Shown: positions 1 through 11,053, counted from the first letter of the stretch. The stretch is DNA of 64,000 bases from Pseudomonas faucium (GCF_021602585.1 NZ_BQIP01000008.1:124001-188000); one strand, 5' to 3'. Numbers and translations: made by a program. The notes: generated by a model not told the origin, from the letters alone.

Positions 1-174
1 GTGCGTAACGTGATCGTCAACGGCATCAACATCGGCAAGCTGTTCCGCGACCAGTTCGCCGACGCCATGCAGCGCAATGGCAACGACCTGGACAAGACCA
101 TCGACGGCTGGGCCGGCGAAGTGGCCAAGGCCAAGCAGGCTGCCGACAACTCTCCCGAGAAGGAAGTGAAATGA
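1..174 (+). CDS. mlaC: MlaC/Ttg2D phospholipid-binding protein, C-terminal fragment
   Basis: The first 57 codons of the window are the end of a protein that begins upstream. The residues (VRNVIVNGINIGKLFRDQF and the following helix ending in ...DNSPEKEVK) resemble the C-terminus of MlaC, also called Ttg2D or toluene-tolerance protein. MlaC is the periplasmic carrier that shuttles phospholipids between the outer-membrane MlaA complex and the inner-membrane MlaFEDB transporter. The stop codon overlaps the start of the next gene (ATGA), as expected for mlaC-mlaB. The call rests on the short fragment plus the STAS-domain protein that follows it. Confidence 0.85.
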   Translation: MRNVIVNGINIGKLFRDQFADAMQRNGNDLDKTIDGWAGEVAKAKQAADNSPEKEVK

Positions 175-473
175 GCGAGGCCGGTGTAAGCATGGCCGAG
201 CCGGGCGTGCTGCGCCTGGCCGGCGTGCTGGACTACCGCAGCGGCCCGGCCTTGCGCAAGCAGGGCAGGGCGTTGATCGCCGCGGCCCGCGAAACGCAGC
301 TGGTGCTCGATTGCTCGTCGGTCGAGAAGTCGTCCAGCGTTGGCCTTTCGCTGCTGCTGGCGTTCATCCGTGACGCCCAGGCGGCAGGCAAGGTCTGCGA
401 AGTGCGCGGCATGCCGGACGACATGCGGGAAATTGCCGGGGTCTATGACCTCGATGAAGTACTGGCGAGCTGA
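171..473 (+). CDS. mlaB: MlaB, STAS-domain subunit of the Mla phospholipid ABC transporter
   Basis: This is a 100-residue cytoplasmic STAS-domain protein with the usual pattern: a strand (VLRLAGVLDYRSGPAL), then a hydrophobic strand with LVLDCSSVEKSSSVGLSLLL followed by a helix. MlaB binds the MlaF ATPase in the inner-membrane MlaFEDB complex and is needed for its assembly and activity. The start overlaps the mlaC stop by four bases, so translation is probably coupled. A terminator follows 20 bases after the stop, so this is the last gene of the mla operon. STAS domains also occur in anti-sigma antagonists, but the mlaC context makes MlaB the clear choice. Confidence 0.9.
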   Translation: MSEAGVSMAEPGVLRLAGVLDYRSGPALRKQGRALIAAARETQLVLDCSSVEKSSSVGLSLLLAFIRDAQAAGKVCEVRGMPDDMREIAGVYDLDEVLAS

Positions 474-492
474 TGGCTCGTCACTGATGGAG

Positions 493-546
493 GCCCCTCG
501 GTCAGTGCGCCCACTCGGTGGGCTTCGCAGGCGAGGGGCTTTTTTG
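493..546 (+). terminator. Rho-independent terminator of the mla operon
   Basis: The arms GCCCCTCG (493-500) and CGAGGGGC (532-539) enclose a loop that itself contains a smaller GCCCAC/GTGGGC hairpin. A run of six T follows. The element lies directly after mlaB. Confidence 0.85.
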
Positions 547-591
547 TATGATGGCCGACCCGTGCGCATCGGGCGCCGATTGAGGTTGAGC

Positions 592-2120
<1,529 letters not shown>

Positions 2121-2130
2121 TCATCTGCCT

Positions 2131-2177
2131 GGGAGCGGGCTGTGGCACCGGTTTTTCCGGTGCCGCGGCCCGCTTCC
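2131..2177 (+). other. Long GC-rich hairpin between murA and hisG
   Basis: An interrupted inverted repeat is seen: GCGGGC...GGCACCGG, a T-rich loop, then CCGGTGCC...GCCCGC. It would fold as a long stem in RNA. There is no strong T-run after it, so it may be an attenuating or mRNA-stabilising hairpin rather than a full terminator. Confidence 0.55.
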
Positions 2178-2244
2178 ACACACGAATTGTATGCGGTCGG
2201 GCCCAGGCCCGGCCGGCAGTAGCCGCTTAAGGACCGACGTTCCA

Positions 2245-2880
2245 ATGTTGACCATCGCGCTTTCCAAAGGCCGCATCCTCGACGATACCCTGCCGTTGCT
2301 GGCCGAGGCCGGTATCGTGCCGACCGAGAATCCGGACAAGAGCCGCAAGCTGATCATCCCCACCACGCAGGACGACGTGCGCCTGCTGATCGTGCGTGCC
2401 ACCGACGTGCCGACCTATGTCGAGCATGGTGCCGCCGACCTGGGCGTGGCAGGCAAGGACGTGCTGATGGAGTACGGCGGCCAGGGCCTGTATGAGCCGC
2501 TGGACCTGCAGATCGCCCGCTGCAAGTTGATGACCGCCGGCGTGGTCGGTGCACCGGAGCCCAAGGGGCGCCTGCGCGTGGCCACCAAGTTCGTCAACGT
2601 TGCCAAGCGTTACTACGCCGAGCAGGGCCGCCAGGTCGACATCATCAAGCTGTACGGCTCGATGGAACTGGCCCCGCTAATCAACCTCGCCGACAAGATC
2701 ATCGACGTGGTCGACACCGGCAATACCCTGCGTGCCAACGGCCTTGAGCCCCAGGACCTGATCGCCACGATCAGCTCGCGCCTGGTGGTCAACAAGGCAT
2801 CGATGAAGATGCAGCACGCCCGCATCCAGAGCCTGATCGACACCCTTCGCCAGGCGGTCGAGTCGCGACACCGCGGCTAA
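2245..2880 (+). CDS. hisG: ATP phosphoribosyltransferase, short (HisG_S) form
   Basis: This 211-residue protein starts [19 protein letters not shown] and contains the phosphoribosyl-binding stretch [13 protein letters not shown]. HisG condenses ATP and PRPP in the first step of histidine synthesis. The length shows the short form, which lacks the C-terminal regulatory domain and needs the HisZ partner for activity and histidine feedback. No hisZ is in this window; in pseudomonads it lies elsewhere. The frame is open upstream, but ATG 2245 matches the family N-terminus. hisD and hisC follow on the same strand. Confidence 0.96.
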   Translation: MLTIALSKGRILDDTLPLLAEAGIVPTENPDKSRKLIIPTTQDDVRLLIVRATDVPTYVEHGAADLGVAGKDVLMEYGGQGLYEPLDLQIARCKLMTAGVVGAPEPKGRLRVATKFVNVAKRYYAEQGRQVDIIKLYGSMELAPLINLADKIIDVVDTGNTLRANGLEPQDLIATISSRLVVNKASMKMQHARIQSLIDTLRQAVESRHRG

Positions 2881-2895
2881 CTCACTACCTTCTGT

Positions 2896-2916
2896 GCGCG
2901 GCTTTCGCAGCCGCGC
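2896..2916 (+). other. Hairpin between hisG and hisD
   Basis: A perfect 8-bp inverted repeat, GCGCGGCT / AGCCGCGC with a 5-base loop, lies just after hisG. No T-run follows, so it is either a weak terminator or an RNA-processing hairpin. Confidence 0.5.
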
Positions 2917-3014
2917 CCGTCTGTCCGCGTCACAGCCACTTTTCTCGGGTGCCCGCGCGGATCGACTGGTAGCCTAGGGCGCCTGAGCATTCGCTAATAA
3001 TCGAGGCCCTCGCC

Positions 3015-4340
3015 ATGACCGTGTCCACTGCAATTGCCCGTCTCAACGCTGCTGACCCGGATTTCGCCCGACATCTGGATCATCTGCTGAGCTGGGAAAG
3101 TGTGTCCGATGACGCGGTCAATCAGCGCGTGCTCGACATCATCAAGGCCGTGCGCGAGCGTGGCGATGCGGCGCTGGTGGAATTCACCCAGCGTTTCGAT
3201 GGCGTCGATGCCAAGACCATCGACGACCTGATCCTGGGCCGCGAGCGCCTGGAACTGGCCCTGACCCGCATCACCCCGACCCAGCGTGAAGCCCTGGAAA
3301 AAGCCGCCAACCGCGTGCGCATCTACCACGAGCGGCAGAAGCAGGATTCCTGGCAGTACACCGAGGCCGACGGCACCGTGCTGGGGCAGAAGGTCACCCC
3401 GCTGGACCGCGCGGGCCTGTACGTGCCGGGCGGCAAGGCGTCGTACCCTTCGTCGGTGCTGATGAACGCCATTCCGGCCAAGGTCGCGGGTGTCACCGAG
3501 GTGGTGATGGTGGTGCCGACCCCGCGTGGCGAGGTCAACGAGCTGGTGCTGGCTGCCGCCTGCATCGCCGGCGTCGACCGGGTGTTCACCGTGGGCGGTG
3601 CCCAGGCGGTCGCGGCGCTGGCCTACGGCACCGAGAGCGTGCCGCAGGTGGACAAGATCGTCGGCCCCGGCAACATCTACGTGGCCACCGCCAAGCGCCA
3701 CGTGTTCGGCCAGGTCGGCATCGACATGATCGCCGGCCCTTCGGAAATCCTCGTGGTGTGCGACGGCCAGACCGACCCGGACTGGATCGCCATGGACCTG
3801 TTCTCCCAGGCCGAGCACGATGAAGACGCCCAGGCCATCCTGGTCAGCCCCGATGCCGACTTCCTCGACCGCGTTGCCGCCAGCATCGACAAGCTGCTGC
3901 CAACCATGGAGCGCGCCGAGATCATCGAGAAATCCATCAACGGCCGTGGTGCGCTGATCCAGGTGCGTGACATGCAGCAGGCCATGGAAGTGGCCAACCG
4001 CATCGCTCCCGAGCACTTGGAGCTGTCGGTCGCCGACCCGCAGGCCTGGCTGCCGCAGATCCGCCACGCCGGCGCGATCTTCATGGGCCGCCACACCAGC
4101 GAGGCGCTGGGCGACTACTGTGCAGGCCCCAACCACGTGCTGCCGACCTCCGGCACCGCGCGGTTCTCGTCGCCGCTGGGCGTGTATGACTTCCAGAAGC
4201 GGTCGTCGATCATCTTCTGCTCCGAAGCAGGTGCCTCCGAGCTCGGCCACACCGCCTCGGTGCTGGCCCGTGGCGAATCGCTGACGGCCCACGCCCGCAG
4301 CGCCGAATTCCGTATCCTGACCCAAGGCAAGGGGAACTGA
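3015..4340 (+). CDS. hisD: Histidinol dehydrogenase
   Basis: This 441-residue protein is HisD, the zinc enzyme that oxidises L-histidinol to L-histidine using two NAD+, the last step of the pathway. Diagnostic stretches are [45 protein letters not shown] and [17 protein letters not shown], the last containing a conserved Glu-His pair. The length is typical. It ends two bases before hisC, so the two form a tight operon, probably with hisG. Confidence 0.97.
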   Translation: MTVSTAIARLNAADPDFARHLDHLLSWESVSDDAVNQRVLDIIKAVRERGDAALVEFTQRFDGVDAKTIDDLILGRERLELALTRITPTQREALEKAANRVRIYHERQKQDSWQYTEADGTVLGQKVTPLDRAGLYVPGGKASYPSSVLMNAIPAKVAGVTEVVMVVPTPRGEVNELVLAAACIAGVDRVFTVGGAQAVAALAYGTESVPQVDKIVGPGNIYVATAKRHVFGQVGIDMIAGPSEILVVCDGQTDPDWIAMDLFSQAEHDEDAQAILVSPDADFLDRVAASIDKLLPTMERAEIIEKSINGRGALIQVRDMQQAMEVANRIAPEHLELSVADPQAWLPQIRHAGAIFMGRHTSEALGDYCAGPNHVLPTSGTARFSSPLGVYDFQKRSSIIFCSEAGASELGHTASVLARGESLTAHARSAEFRILTQGKGN

Positions 4341-4342
4341 AC

Positions 4343-5389
4343 ATGAGTCGATTCTGGAGCCCCTTCGTCAAGGACCTGGTGCCTTACGTGCCGGGCGAGC
4401 AGCCGAAGTTGGCGCGGCTGGTCAAGCTGAACACCAACGAGAACCCCTATGGCCCGTCGCCCAAGGCGCTGGAAGCCATGCGCGGTGAGCTCAACGACAA
4501 CCTGCGCCTGTACCCGGACCCGAACAGCGACCGGCTCAAGCAGGCGGTGGCCGAGTACTACGCTGTAACCCCCGCCCAGGTATTTGTCGGCAACGGCTCG
4601 GACGAGGTGCTGGCGCACATCTTCCACGGCCTGTTCCAGCACGGCGGCCCGCTGCTGTTCCCGGATGTCAGCTACAGCTTCTACCCGGTGTACTGCGGCC
4701 TGTACGGCATCCCGTTCGAACAGGTGCCGCTGGACGAGCAGTTCCAGATCCGCGTGCAGGACTACAGCAAGCCCAACGCCGGCATCATCTTCCCCAACCC
4801 CAACGCGCCGACCGGCTGCCTGTTGCCGCTGCAGGCGATCGAGCAGATGCTGCAGGCCAACCCGGGCTCGGTGGTGGTGGTGGACGAGGCCTACATCGAC
4901 TTTGGCGGCGAAACGGCGATCAGCCTGGTAGGGCGTTACGACAACCTGCTGGTGACCCAGACCCTGTCCAAATCGCGCTCGCTGGCCGGTTTGCGCGTCG
5001 GCTTGGCAGTCGGCCACCCGGACCTGATCGAGGCGCTGGAGCGGATCAAGAACAGCTTCAACTCCTACCCGCTGGACCGCATGGCGATCGTCGGCGCAGC
5101 TGCAGCCTTCGAAGACCAGGCGTACTTCGCGGACACCTGCCGCAAGGTGATCGAGAGCCGCGAGGCCCTGGTCGAACAGCTCGTCGCCAAGGGGTTCGAG
5201 GTGTTGCCATCGGCCGCCAACTTCATCTTCGCCCGCCACCCGCAGCAAGATGCCGCTCAACTGGCGGCGCGCCTGCGTGAGCAAGGGGTGATCGTGCGTC
5301 ACTTCAAGCAGCAGCGCATCGCCCAGTTCCTGCGTATCACCATTGGTACGCCAGAGATGAACCAGGCACTGATCGACGCCTTGGGTTGA
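4343..5389 (+). CDS. hisC: Histidinol-phosphate aminotransferase
   Basis: This 348-residue PLP enzyme of fold type I is HisC, which moves the amino group from glutamate to imidazole-acetol phosphate in histidine synthesis. Seen are [12 protein letters not shown] at the N-terminus, PNPNAPTG, the aspartate region [10 protein letters not shown], and [14 protein letters not shown], where Lys 210 should bind PLP. It lies two bases after hisD. Pseudomonads often carry a second HisC-like enzyme elsewhere, so this is the histidine-operon copy by context. Confidence 0.96.
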   Translation: MSRFWSPFVKDLVPYVPGEQPKLARLVKLNTNENPYGPSPKALEAMRGELNDNLRLYPDPNSDRLKQAVAEYYAVTPAQVFVGNGSDEVLAHIFHGLFQHGGPLLFPDVSYSFYPVYCGLYGIPFEQVPLDEQFQIRVQDYSKPNAGIIFPNPNAPTGCLLPLQAIEQMLQANPGSVVVVDEAYIDFGGETAISLVGRYDNLLVTQTLSKSRSLAGLRVGLAVGHPDLIEALERIKNSFNSYPLDRMAIVGAAAAFEDQAYFADTCRKVIESREALVEQLVAKGFEVLPSAANFIFARHPQQDAAQLAARLREQGVIVRHFKQQRIAQFLRITIGTPEMNQALIDALG

Positions 5390-5395
5390 TCGAGG

Positions 5396-5418
5396 TCGGG
5401 GCCGCTTTGCGGCCCCGA
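5396..5418 (+). terminator. Probable terminator after hisC
   Basis: A perfect 10-bp inverted repeat (TCGGGGCCGC / GCGGCCCCGA, loop TTT) lies 7 bases after the hisC stop. The downstream bases are only moderately T-rich, so termination may be incomplete. Confidence 0.6.
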
Positions 5419-5470
5419 TGCTTTCCAGTTCTGTTGCCTGGTATTCGGGGTTGCAGTAAGCTCCGAAAAT

Positions 5471-5481
5471 TCATCGGATGA
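5471..5481 (+). promoter_or_regulatory. Small palindrome, possible operator of the adjacent regulator
   Basis: TCATC-G-GATGA lies 13 bases before the ATG of a GntR/FadR-type regulator. Such regulators often bind short palindromes at their own promoter. The assignment is inference from position and symmetry only. Confidence 0.3.
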
Positions 5482-5494
5482 TTGGTTGAGTATC

Positions 5495-6145
5495 ATGAGC
5501 AGCGAATTGCCAAGGCGTTCCTTGGTCGAGCTCGCCGTGGAACGTATGCGCGAGCGCATTCTTCAGGGCGACTGGCAAGTGGGTGAACGCCTGCCCACCG
5601 AGCCGGTGCTGGCCGTGGAAATGGGCATCAGCCGCAATACCGTGCGCGAAGCCATGCGGGTATTGGCATTCAGCGGCCTGGTGGAAATCCGCCAGGGCGA
5701 CGGCAGTTACCTGCGCACCTGCCAGGACCCGCTGCAGGCGGTGCTGGCAATGTCGCGCTGCACGCCGGAGCAGGCACGGGAGACCCGGCACATCCTCGAA
5801 AGCGAGGCCATCGGCCTGGCGGCGCTGCGGCGCACCGAAGCAGACCTGCAGGGCCTGCGCGAAGCGCTGCAGGCCAGCGCGGGGCACTTTCATGGCGATA
5901 TCAATGCCTACGTCAGCTGCGACCTGGTGTTTCACCAGCGCCTGATCGATGCCGCGCACAACCCGGCCTTGAGCGAGCTGTACCGGTATTTCTCCGGTGT
6001 AGTGGGGGCGGCGCTGCAGCACAACATGACCACCGTGCCACGCTGCCAGGCGACCTTCGACCTGCACGGGCAGATCCTCGCCGCCATCGAACAACGCGAT
6101 GCGCAGCAGGCCAAGCGCCTGAGCCGCACCCTCATCGAATCCTGA
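5495..6145 (+). CDS. GntR-family transcriptional regulator, FadR/FCD subfamily
   Basis: This protein of about 216 residues has an N-terminal GntR winged helix-turn-helix (VERMRERILQGDWQVGERLPTEPVLAVEMGISRNTVREAMRVL) and an alpha-helical FCD ligand domain (EARETRHILESEA..., FHQRLIDAAHNPAL..., LHGQILAAIEQRDAQQAKRL). A start at TTG 5486 is also possible and would add three residues. It lies 13 bases before an MFS transporter of the CynX/NimT group on the same strand, so it probably controls that transporter in response to a small organic acid. The ligand cannot be read from sequence. Confidence 0.88.
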   Translation: MSSELPRRSLVELAVERMRERILQGDWQVGERLPTEPVLAVEMGISRNTVREAMRVLAFSGLVEIRQGDGSYLRTCQDPLQAVLAMSRCTPEQARETRHILESEAIGLAALRRTEADLQGLREALQASAGHFHGDINAYVSCDLVFHQRLIDAAHNPALSELYRYFSGVVGAALQHNMTTVPRCQATFDLHGQILAAIEQRDAQQAKRLSRTLIES

Positions 6146-6158
6146 CCACGAGAAGCCC

Positions 6159-7424
6159 ATGGCTGAACCAATGACCCGCGAGCGCGAGCTCGATGAACTG
6201 CTGATCGATGCCGAAGCCGACGACGCGCAGGTACAGCAACAGCCTGTGGTGCTGCAGCGGCCGTGGTTGCTGCTGCTGGGGCTGGTGCTGGTGGCGCTGA
6301 ACCTGCGCCCCGCGCTGTCGAGCATGGCCCCGGTGCTTGGCCAGGTGTCCGAAGGCCTGGGCCTGAATGCATCGCAAGCCGGCCTGCTGACCACGCTGCC
6401 TGTACTGTGCCTGGGGCTTTTCGCGCCACTGGCGCCGATCCTGGCGCGGCGCTTTGGCAGCGAGCGGGTGATCCTCGGCATCCTGCTGACTCTGGCGCTG
6501 GGCATCCTGGTGCGCAGTGCGCTGGGGGCGGTCGGGGTGTTCGTGGGCAGCCTGCTGGCGGGCGCCAGCATCGGCATCATCGGGGTGTTGCTGCCGGGTA
6601 TCGTCAAGCGTGATTTCCCGCAGCATGCCGGGACCTTGACCGGCGTCTACACCATGGCCCTGTGCTTGGGCGCCGCCATGGCGGCAGGGGCCACGGTGCC
6701 GCTGAGCCAGCACTTCGACGGCAGCTGGGCCTTGGGCCTGGGCTTCTGGATGATCCCGGCGCTGCTGGCGATGCTGGTCTGGTTGCCCCAGGCGCGCCAG
6801 GGCCACGGCCTGCACAAGGTGGCCTACCGGGTGCGCGGGCTGTGGCGTGACCCGTTGGCCTGGCAGGTCACCCTGTACATGGGCTTGCAGTCCTCGCTGG
6901 CGTACATCGTGTTCGGCTGGTTGCCGTCCATTCTGATCGGCCGTGGCTTGAGCCCGACCGAGGCTGGGCTGGTGCTGTCCGGCTCGGTGATCGTGCAGTT
7001 GATCAGCTCGCTCGGTGCACCCTGGCTGGCGACCCGGGGCAAGGACCAGCGCCTGGCCATCGTGATCGTGATGCTGGTGACCCTGGCGGGCCTGTTCGGT
7101 TGCCTGTATGCCCCCATCGACGGGCTCTGGGGCTGGGCCGTGCTGCTCGGGCTGGGGCAGGGCGGCACCTTCGCCCTGGCGCTGACGCTGATCGTGCTGC
7201 GCTCGAAGGACGCCCACGTGGCGGCCAACCTGTCGAGCATGGCCCAAGGGGTGGGCTATACGCTGGCGTCCATGGGGCCGTTCGCGGTGGGCCTGGTGCA
7301 CGACATCACCGGCGGCTGGGCGGCCGTGGGCTGGATCTTCGCCGTGCAGGGTATCGGCGCCATCGTGTTCGGGCTTGGGGCCGGGCGGGCGCTGCACGTG
7401 CAGGTGACCAGCGAGAAGCTCTGA
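6159..7424 (+). CDS. MFS transporter, CynX/NimT family
   Basis: This 421-residue inner-membrane protein has about twelve hydrophobic segments after a charged N-terminal tail of roughly 35 residues. LVALNLRPALSSMAPVLGQV at the first segment and LPVLCLGLFAPLAPILARRFG fit the CynX/NimT (cyanate/nitroimidazole-type) branch of the major facilitator superfamily. Substrates of this branch are mostly unknown; the names do not prove transport of cyanate. It is the second gene of a two-gene unit with the upstream GntR-type regulator. A REP element follows it. Confidence 0.88.
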   Translation: MAEPMTRERELDELLIDAEADDAQVQQQPVVLQRPWLLLLGLVLVALNLRPALSSMAPVLGQVSEGLGLNASQAGLLTTLPVLCLGLFAPLAPILARRFGSERVILGILLTLALGILVRSALGAVGVFVGSLLAGASIGIIGVLLPGIVKRDFPQHAGTLTGVYTMALCLGAAMAAGATVPLSQHFDGSWALGLGFWMIPALLAMLVWLPQARQGHGLHKVAYRVRGLWRDPLAWQVTLYMGLQSSLAYIVFGWLPSILIGRGLSPTEAGLVLSGSVIVQLISSLGAPWLATRGKDQRLAIVIVMLVTLAGLFGCLYAPIDGLWGWAVLLGLGQGGTFALALTLIVLRSKDAHVAANLSSMAQGVGYTLASMGPFAVGLVHDITGGWAAVGWIFAVQGIGAIVFGLGAGRALHVQVTSEKL

Positions 7425-7440
7425 GCATTCACTGGCCCTA

Positions 7441-7466
7441 TCGCCGGCAAGCCGGCTCCCACAGGT
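7441..7466. repeat. Type 1 REP element (single copy)
   Basis: This contains the GCCGGCAAGCCGGCTCCCAC core that recurs at ten places in this window. GCCGGC-AA-GCCGGC forms a short stem. This copy is single and unpaired, in the gap after the MFS gene. Confidence 0.9.
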
Positions 7467-7573
7467 ACAGCGCAGGCCTTGAGGGCTGCTGGCTTGCCGA
7501 TGGCGGCGGTACTGGCATACACGGGCGCGGCAGATTATCGTGCTGCTTTCGACTGCCAGGAGGGCCCCGCCCC

Positions 7574-8044
7574 ATGAGCGACGCCAACCGTGACCTGATC
7601 ACCCGCTTCTACCAGGCGTTCCAGCGCCTGGACGCCGAAGCCATGGTGGCCTGCTACAGCGACGATATCGTTTTCAGCGACCCGGTCTTCGGCACCTTGC
7701 GCGGGCATGATGCCGGCGACATGTGGCGTATGCTCACCAGCCGGGCCAAGGATTTCTCCCTGACCTTCGACCAGGTGCGTGCCGACGCCGGCAGCGGCTG
7801 CGCCCATTGGGTGGCCACCTACCTGTTCAGCCAGACCGGCCGCGTGGTCATCAACGATATCCAGGCGCGCTTCGTCATTCGCGACGGCCTGATCTGCCAG
7901 CATGACGACAGCTTCGACCTGTGGCGCTGGTCGCGGCAGGCGCTGGGCATGCCGGGTGTGCTGCTGGGTTGGACGCCGATGCTGCAGAACAAGGTGCGCC
8001 AGCAGGCGTACAAAGGGCTGCGTGCCTTCCAGCAGGCAAATTGA
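7574..8044 (+). CDS. NTF2-like (SnoaL-type) protein
   Basis: This 156-residue protein fits the NTF2-like fold: an N-terminal helix ([36 protein letters not shown]) followed by strands with conserved acidic and aromatic residues, and [24 protein letters not shown] near the end. Members are small cavity-forming proteins, some enzymes (ketosteroid isomerase, SnoaL cyclases) and many of unknown role, so no reaction is assigned. Its stop is followed within 20 bases by a GIY-YIG gene on the same strand, and the two may be co-transcribed. Confidence 0.8.
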   Translation: MSDANRDLITRFYQAFQRLDAEAMVACYSDDIVFSDPVFGTLRGHDAGDMWRMLTSRAKDFSLTFDQVRADAGSGCAHWVATYLFSQTGRVVINDIQARFVIRDGLICQHDDSFDLWRWSRQALGMPGVLLGWTPMLQNKVRQQAYKGLRAFQQAN

Positions 8045-8061
8045 GCGGTTGCGAAGAAAAG

Positions 8062-8370
8062 ATGGCGAGCGATGTATCCACGACCCCGGTCAGCAAGCCC
8101 TGGTATGTCTACCTGGTAAGGGCTGCCAATGGTTCGCTGTACTGCGGCATCAGCGATGACCCGCAGCGGCGCTTCGCCGCGCATCAGAAGGGGCAGGGCG
8201 CCCGTTACTTCAAGACCAGCCCGGCGCAGGCGCTGGTGTATGTCGAGCAATGGCCGGACAAGGGCGAGGCGCTGCGCCAGGAGCGCCTGGTAAAACGCCT
8301 GCGCAAGTCGGCCAAGGAGGCGCTGGTGGCCTCCTATGGCGGGCAGTTGCTCAGTCCTTGCGGCGCTTGA
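8062..8370 (+). CDS. GIY-YIG domain protein (YhbQ-like)
   Basis: This protein of about 102 residues has the GIY-YIG nuclease fold: [20 protein letters not shown] supplies the two short motifs, followed by [17 protein letters not shown] and an EQ/ER glutamate region. It resembles the stand-alone UPF0213/YhbQ group, proposed to act in DNA repair; activity is not shown for most. ATG 8062 is preferred, but TTG 8041, overlapping the previous stop, would add seven residues. Its 3' end overlaps the convergent yejK gene by 20 bases. Confidence 0.85.
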   Translation: MASDVSTTPVSKPWYVYLVRAANGSLYCGISDDPQRRFAAHQKGQGARYFKTSPAQALVYVEQWPDKGEALRQERLVKRLRKSAKEALVASYGGQLLSPCGA

Positions 8371-9358
8371 GCTGATCCACCAGCTGCGTCGGCAGCCCCT
8401 TGATGATCAGGGTGCCGGCCACCTCGTCGTATTCCACCTTGTCACCCAGCAGGTGCGCCTCGAAGCTGATCGACAGGCCTTCGGCGCGCCCGGTGAAGCG
8501 GCGGAACTGGTTCAGGGTGCGTTTGTCTGCCGGGATCTCGGGCGACAGGCCATAGTCCTTGTTGCGGATGTGGTCGTAGAACGCCTTGGGACGGTCTTCG
8601 TCGATCAGGCTCGACAGCTCTTCCAGGGTCACCGGTTCGCCCAGCTTGGTCTGGGTGGTGGCGTAGTCGACCAGGGTCTGGGTCTTTTCGCGGGCGGATT
8701 CTTCTGGCAGGTCTTCGCTTTCGACGAAGTCGCTGAAGGCCTTGAGCAGGGTGCGGGTCTCGCCCGGGCCGTCGACGCCTTCCTGGCAGCCGATGAAGTC
8801 GCGGAAATAGTCCGACACCTTCTTGCCGTTCTTGCCCTTGATGAACGAGATGTACTGCTTGGAGTTGTGGTTGTTCTTCCACTCCGACAGGTTGATGCGC
8901 GCCGCCAGGTGCAACTGGCCCAGGTCCAGGTGGCGTGACGGCGTCACATCCAGCTCGGCGTTCACCGCCACGCCTTCGCTGTGGTGCAGCAGGGCGATCG
9001 CCAGGTAGTCGGTCATGCCTTGCTGGTAATGGGCGAAGAGGATGTGGCCGCCGGTGGACAGGTTGGATTCTTCCATCAGCTTTTGCAGGTGCTCGACAGC
9101 CACCCGGCTGAAGGCGGCAAAGTCCTTTTCGTCTTCCAGGTACTGCTTGAGCCAGCCGCTGAGCGGGTAGGCGCCAGACTCGCCGTGGAAGAAGCCCCAG
9201 GCCTTGCCCTGTTTGGCGTTGTAGCTGTCGTTGAGGTCGGCCAGCAGGTTCTCGATGGCGTCCGACGCTGCAAGCTCCGTGTCCCGTGCATGGAGCACGG
9301 CGGGGCTGCCATCGGGCTTCTTGTCGATCAGGTGGACGATGCAGTGACGGATTGGCAT
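8351..9358 (-). CDS. yejK: Nucleoid-associated protein YejK/NdpA
   Basis: This 335-residue protein matches the YejK/NdpA (37-kDa nucleoid-associated protein) family: [19 protein letters not shown] at the start, [22 protein letters not shown] in the middle and [13 protein letters not shown] near the end. It localises to the nucleoid in E. coli; the mechanism is poorly known. The frame stays open upstream, but ATG 9358 gives the conserved N-terminus. It converges with the GIY-YIG gene (20-base overlap) and diverges from a HU-type gene, so two nucleoid proteins are neighbours here. Confidence 0.92.
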   Translation of the reverse strand: MPIRHCIVHLIDKKPDGSPAVLHARDTELAASDAIENLLADLNDSYNAKQGKAWGFFHGESGAYPLSGWLKQYLEDEKDFAAFSRVAVEHLQKLMEESNLSTGGHILFAHYQQGMTDYLAIALLHHSEGVAVNAELDVTPSRHLDLGQLHLAARINLSEWKNNHNSKQYISFIKGKNGKKVSDYFRDFIGCQEGVDGPGETRTLLKAFSDFVESEDLPEESAREKTQTLVDYATTQTKLGEPVTLEELSSLIDEDRPKAFYDHIRNKDYGLSPEIPADKRTLNQFRRFTGRAEGLSISFEAHLLGDKVEYDEVAGTLIIKGLPTQLVDQLKRRKD

Positions 9359-9751
9359 GGAGGTCTCGGCGAGTCTGGGGCGGTCAGGGGCCGCGCTGCA
9401 AAAGTCGTCCAGTTTACCCCAGGTCACAGGCGCTGCAGTGGCCGGATGTTGGCAGAAATGCCGGTTGTTCGTTTTTTGTTCAATTTTGTGCGATTTCGGC
9501 TAAAACCCCCGAAAAACCTGCATAAAAACCACCTGGGCAGCGGATATTTCTGCATTCCTGTGGTAGCTTTGCGCGGTCTTGCGCACCTCGGGTGGCGCAT
9601 TGCTGGCAGCGAGCTTACGCCGTGTCGAACCAAACGCCGATTTGCGTATCTACATTCGCGATTGGCGCGGCCCTCCAGTATTCCGGGGCTGGCCCGATAA
9701 CGTCGTAGAACGCTGCATAACCACTGAATTAGATAGGGAAGGAACACCACC
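9359..9751. other. Intergenic region between yejK and the HU-type gene
   Basis: These 393 bases hold the divergent promoters of yejK (minus) and the HU gene (plus). The stretch around 9465-9545 is AT-rich (TTTTTTG, ATTTTG, CTAAAAC), which fits a promoter area for either gene, but I cannot fix a start site. A GGAAGGA ribosome-binding site lies just before 9752. I see no convincing small gene. Confidence 0.5.
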
Positions 9752-10033
9752 ATGGCATTGACCAAAGACCAACTGATTGCCGACATCGCCGAAGCCATCG
9801 ACGCGCCGAAAACCACCGCTCGCAACGCGCTGGAGCAACTGGGCCAGATCGTTGCCGACCAACTGGAAAACGGCGCTGAAATCACCCTGCCAGGCATTGG
9901 CAAGCTGAAAGTCTCCGAGCGTCCTGCCCGTACCGGCCGCAACCCTTCGACTGGCGCTGCCATCGAAATCGCTGCCAAGAAAGTCGTCAAGTTCGTTCCG
10001 GCCAAAGGCCTGACCGACGCCGTCAACAAGTAA
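9752..10033 (+). CDS. hupN: HU-family DNA-binding protein
   Basis: This 93-residue protein is a histone-like HU subunit: MALTKDQLIADIAEAIDAPK, then GAEITLPGIGKLKVSERPARTGRNPSTGAAIEI, which contains the DNA-bending beta arm with the RTGRNP-type tip. It compacts and bends DNA. P. putida has several HU paralogs, and the copy beside yejK is, as I recall, called hupN; the symbol is from that positional memory. It has a strong ribosome-binding site and its own terminator, so it is monocistronic. Confidence 0.93.
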   Translation: MALTKDQLIADIAEAIDAPKTTARNALEQLGQIVADQLENGAEITLPGIGKLKVSERPARTGRNPSTGAAIEIAAKKVVKFVPAKGLTDAVNK

Positions 10034-10050
10034 TTGTTGATGCGTTGACA

Positions 10051-10086
10051 AAACCGCGCCCGGCTTGCCCGGGCGCGGTTTTTTCA
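10051..10086 (+). terminator. Rho-independent terminator of the HU gene
   Basis: AACCGCGCCCGG / CCGGGCGCGGTT with a short loop is followed by TTTT. Because the stem is preceded by A residues, it could also act on the opposite strand for rlmF, whose stop lies at 10084. Confidence 0.92.
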
Positions 10087-11034
10087 TGCCTGTGATTTGC
10101 GCCGGGCGTTCCAGGCCTGGCGTGCGTCGTCGTCATGGAAGCTCCAGGCGACCATGCGGCTCTGCTTCTGCCCCTGGCCCATCTCGACGATGCGCCGCGC
10201 CTTGACGCCGGCCTTGCTCAGCGCCGCTTCGATACCCGGCAGGTTGCTGGCCTTGGACACCAGGCTGGTGAACCACAGCACCTGTTGCGCGTACTGCACG
10301 CTTTCGCCGACCAGTTGGCTGACGAAGCGAATCTCGCCGCCCTCGCACCACAGCTCGTTGTTCTGCCCGCCGAAGTTGAGCACCGGCAGCTTGCGCTTGG
10401 GGTCCTGCTTGTCCAGGTTCTTCCACTTGCGCTGGCTGCCACGGGTGGCTTCTTCGCGTGAGGCGTGGAAGGGCGGGTTGCACAGGGTCAGGTCGAAGCG
10501 CTCGTCGGCCTGCAGCAGGCCGTCGAGGATGTGCTTGCGCTGGCCTTGCAGGCGCAGGGCGATGCCCTTGTTCAGGCCGTTGGCCTGCACGATGGCCTTG
10601 GCCGAGGCCAAAGCCACGGGGTCGATGTCGCTGCCCAGGAAGCGCCAGCGGTAGTCGCTGTGGCCCAGCAGCGGGTAGATGCAGTTGGCGCCCACGCCAA
10701 TGTCCAGGGCGCGCACCTGGGCGCCCCTGGGCACTTCGCCGGCGTTGTCCTCGGCCAACAGGTCGGCGGCCACATGGATGTAGTCGGCGCGGCCGGGTAT
10801 TGGCGGGCACAGGTAGTCGGCAGGGATGTCCCAGTGCTGGATGCCGTACTGGGCCTTGAGCAAGGCGCGGTTGAACACCCGCACGGCTTCGGGGTTGGCG
10901 AAGTCGATGCTGGGTTTGCCGTGGGGGTTGGTGAGGGTGAAGCGGGCCAGGTCCGGGTGGGCCTTGATCAGGCTGGGGAAGTCGTAGCGGCCCTGGTGGC
11001 GGTTGCGCGGGTGCAGGGTGGGTTTCTCGGTCAT
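10084..11034 (-). CDS. rlmF: 23S rRNA (adenine-1618-N6)-methyltransferase RlmF
   Basis: This 316-residue protein has the RlmF/YbiN architecture: [13 protein letters not shown] near the N-terminus, the SAM-binding strand [26 protein letters not shown], and the catalytic motif NPPF ([15 protein letters not shown]). It methylates A1618 of 23S rRNA using S-adenosylmethionine. The frame runs back into the REP element upstream, giving a false extension; ATG 11034 matches the family start. Its role in ribosome function is mild and housekeeping. Confidence 0.94.
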   Translation of the reverse strand: MTEKPTLHPRNRHQGRYDFPSLIKAHPDLARFTLTNPHGKPSIDFANPEAVRVFNRALLKAQYGIQHWDIPADYLCPPIPGRADYIHVAADLLAEDNAGEVPRGAQVRALDIGVGANCIYPLLGHSDYRWRFLGSDIDPVALASAKAIVQANGLNKGIALRLQGQRKHILDGLLQADERFDLTLCNPPFHASREEATRGSQRKWKNLDKQDPKRKLPVLNFGGQNNELWCEGGEIRFVSQLVGESVQYAQQVLWFTSLVSKASNLPGIEAALSKAGVKARRIVEMGQGQKQSRMVAWSFHDDDARQAWNARRKSQA

Positions 11035-11053
11035 GCTGAGGTCCTGAAATAGC

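Noticed and set aside
6132-7397. A 421-codon open frame opposite the MFS transporter
   Set aside because: It is antisense to a clear twelve-segment transporter and has a low-complexity His/Gln/Arg-rich product.
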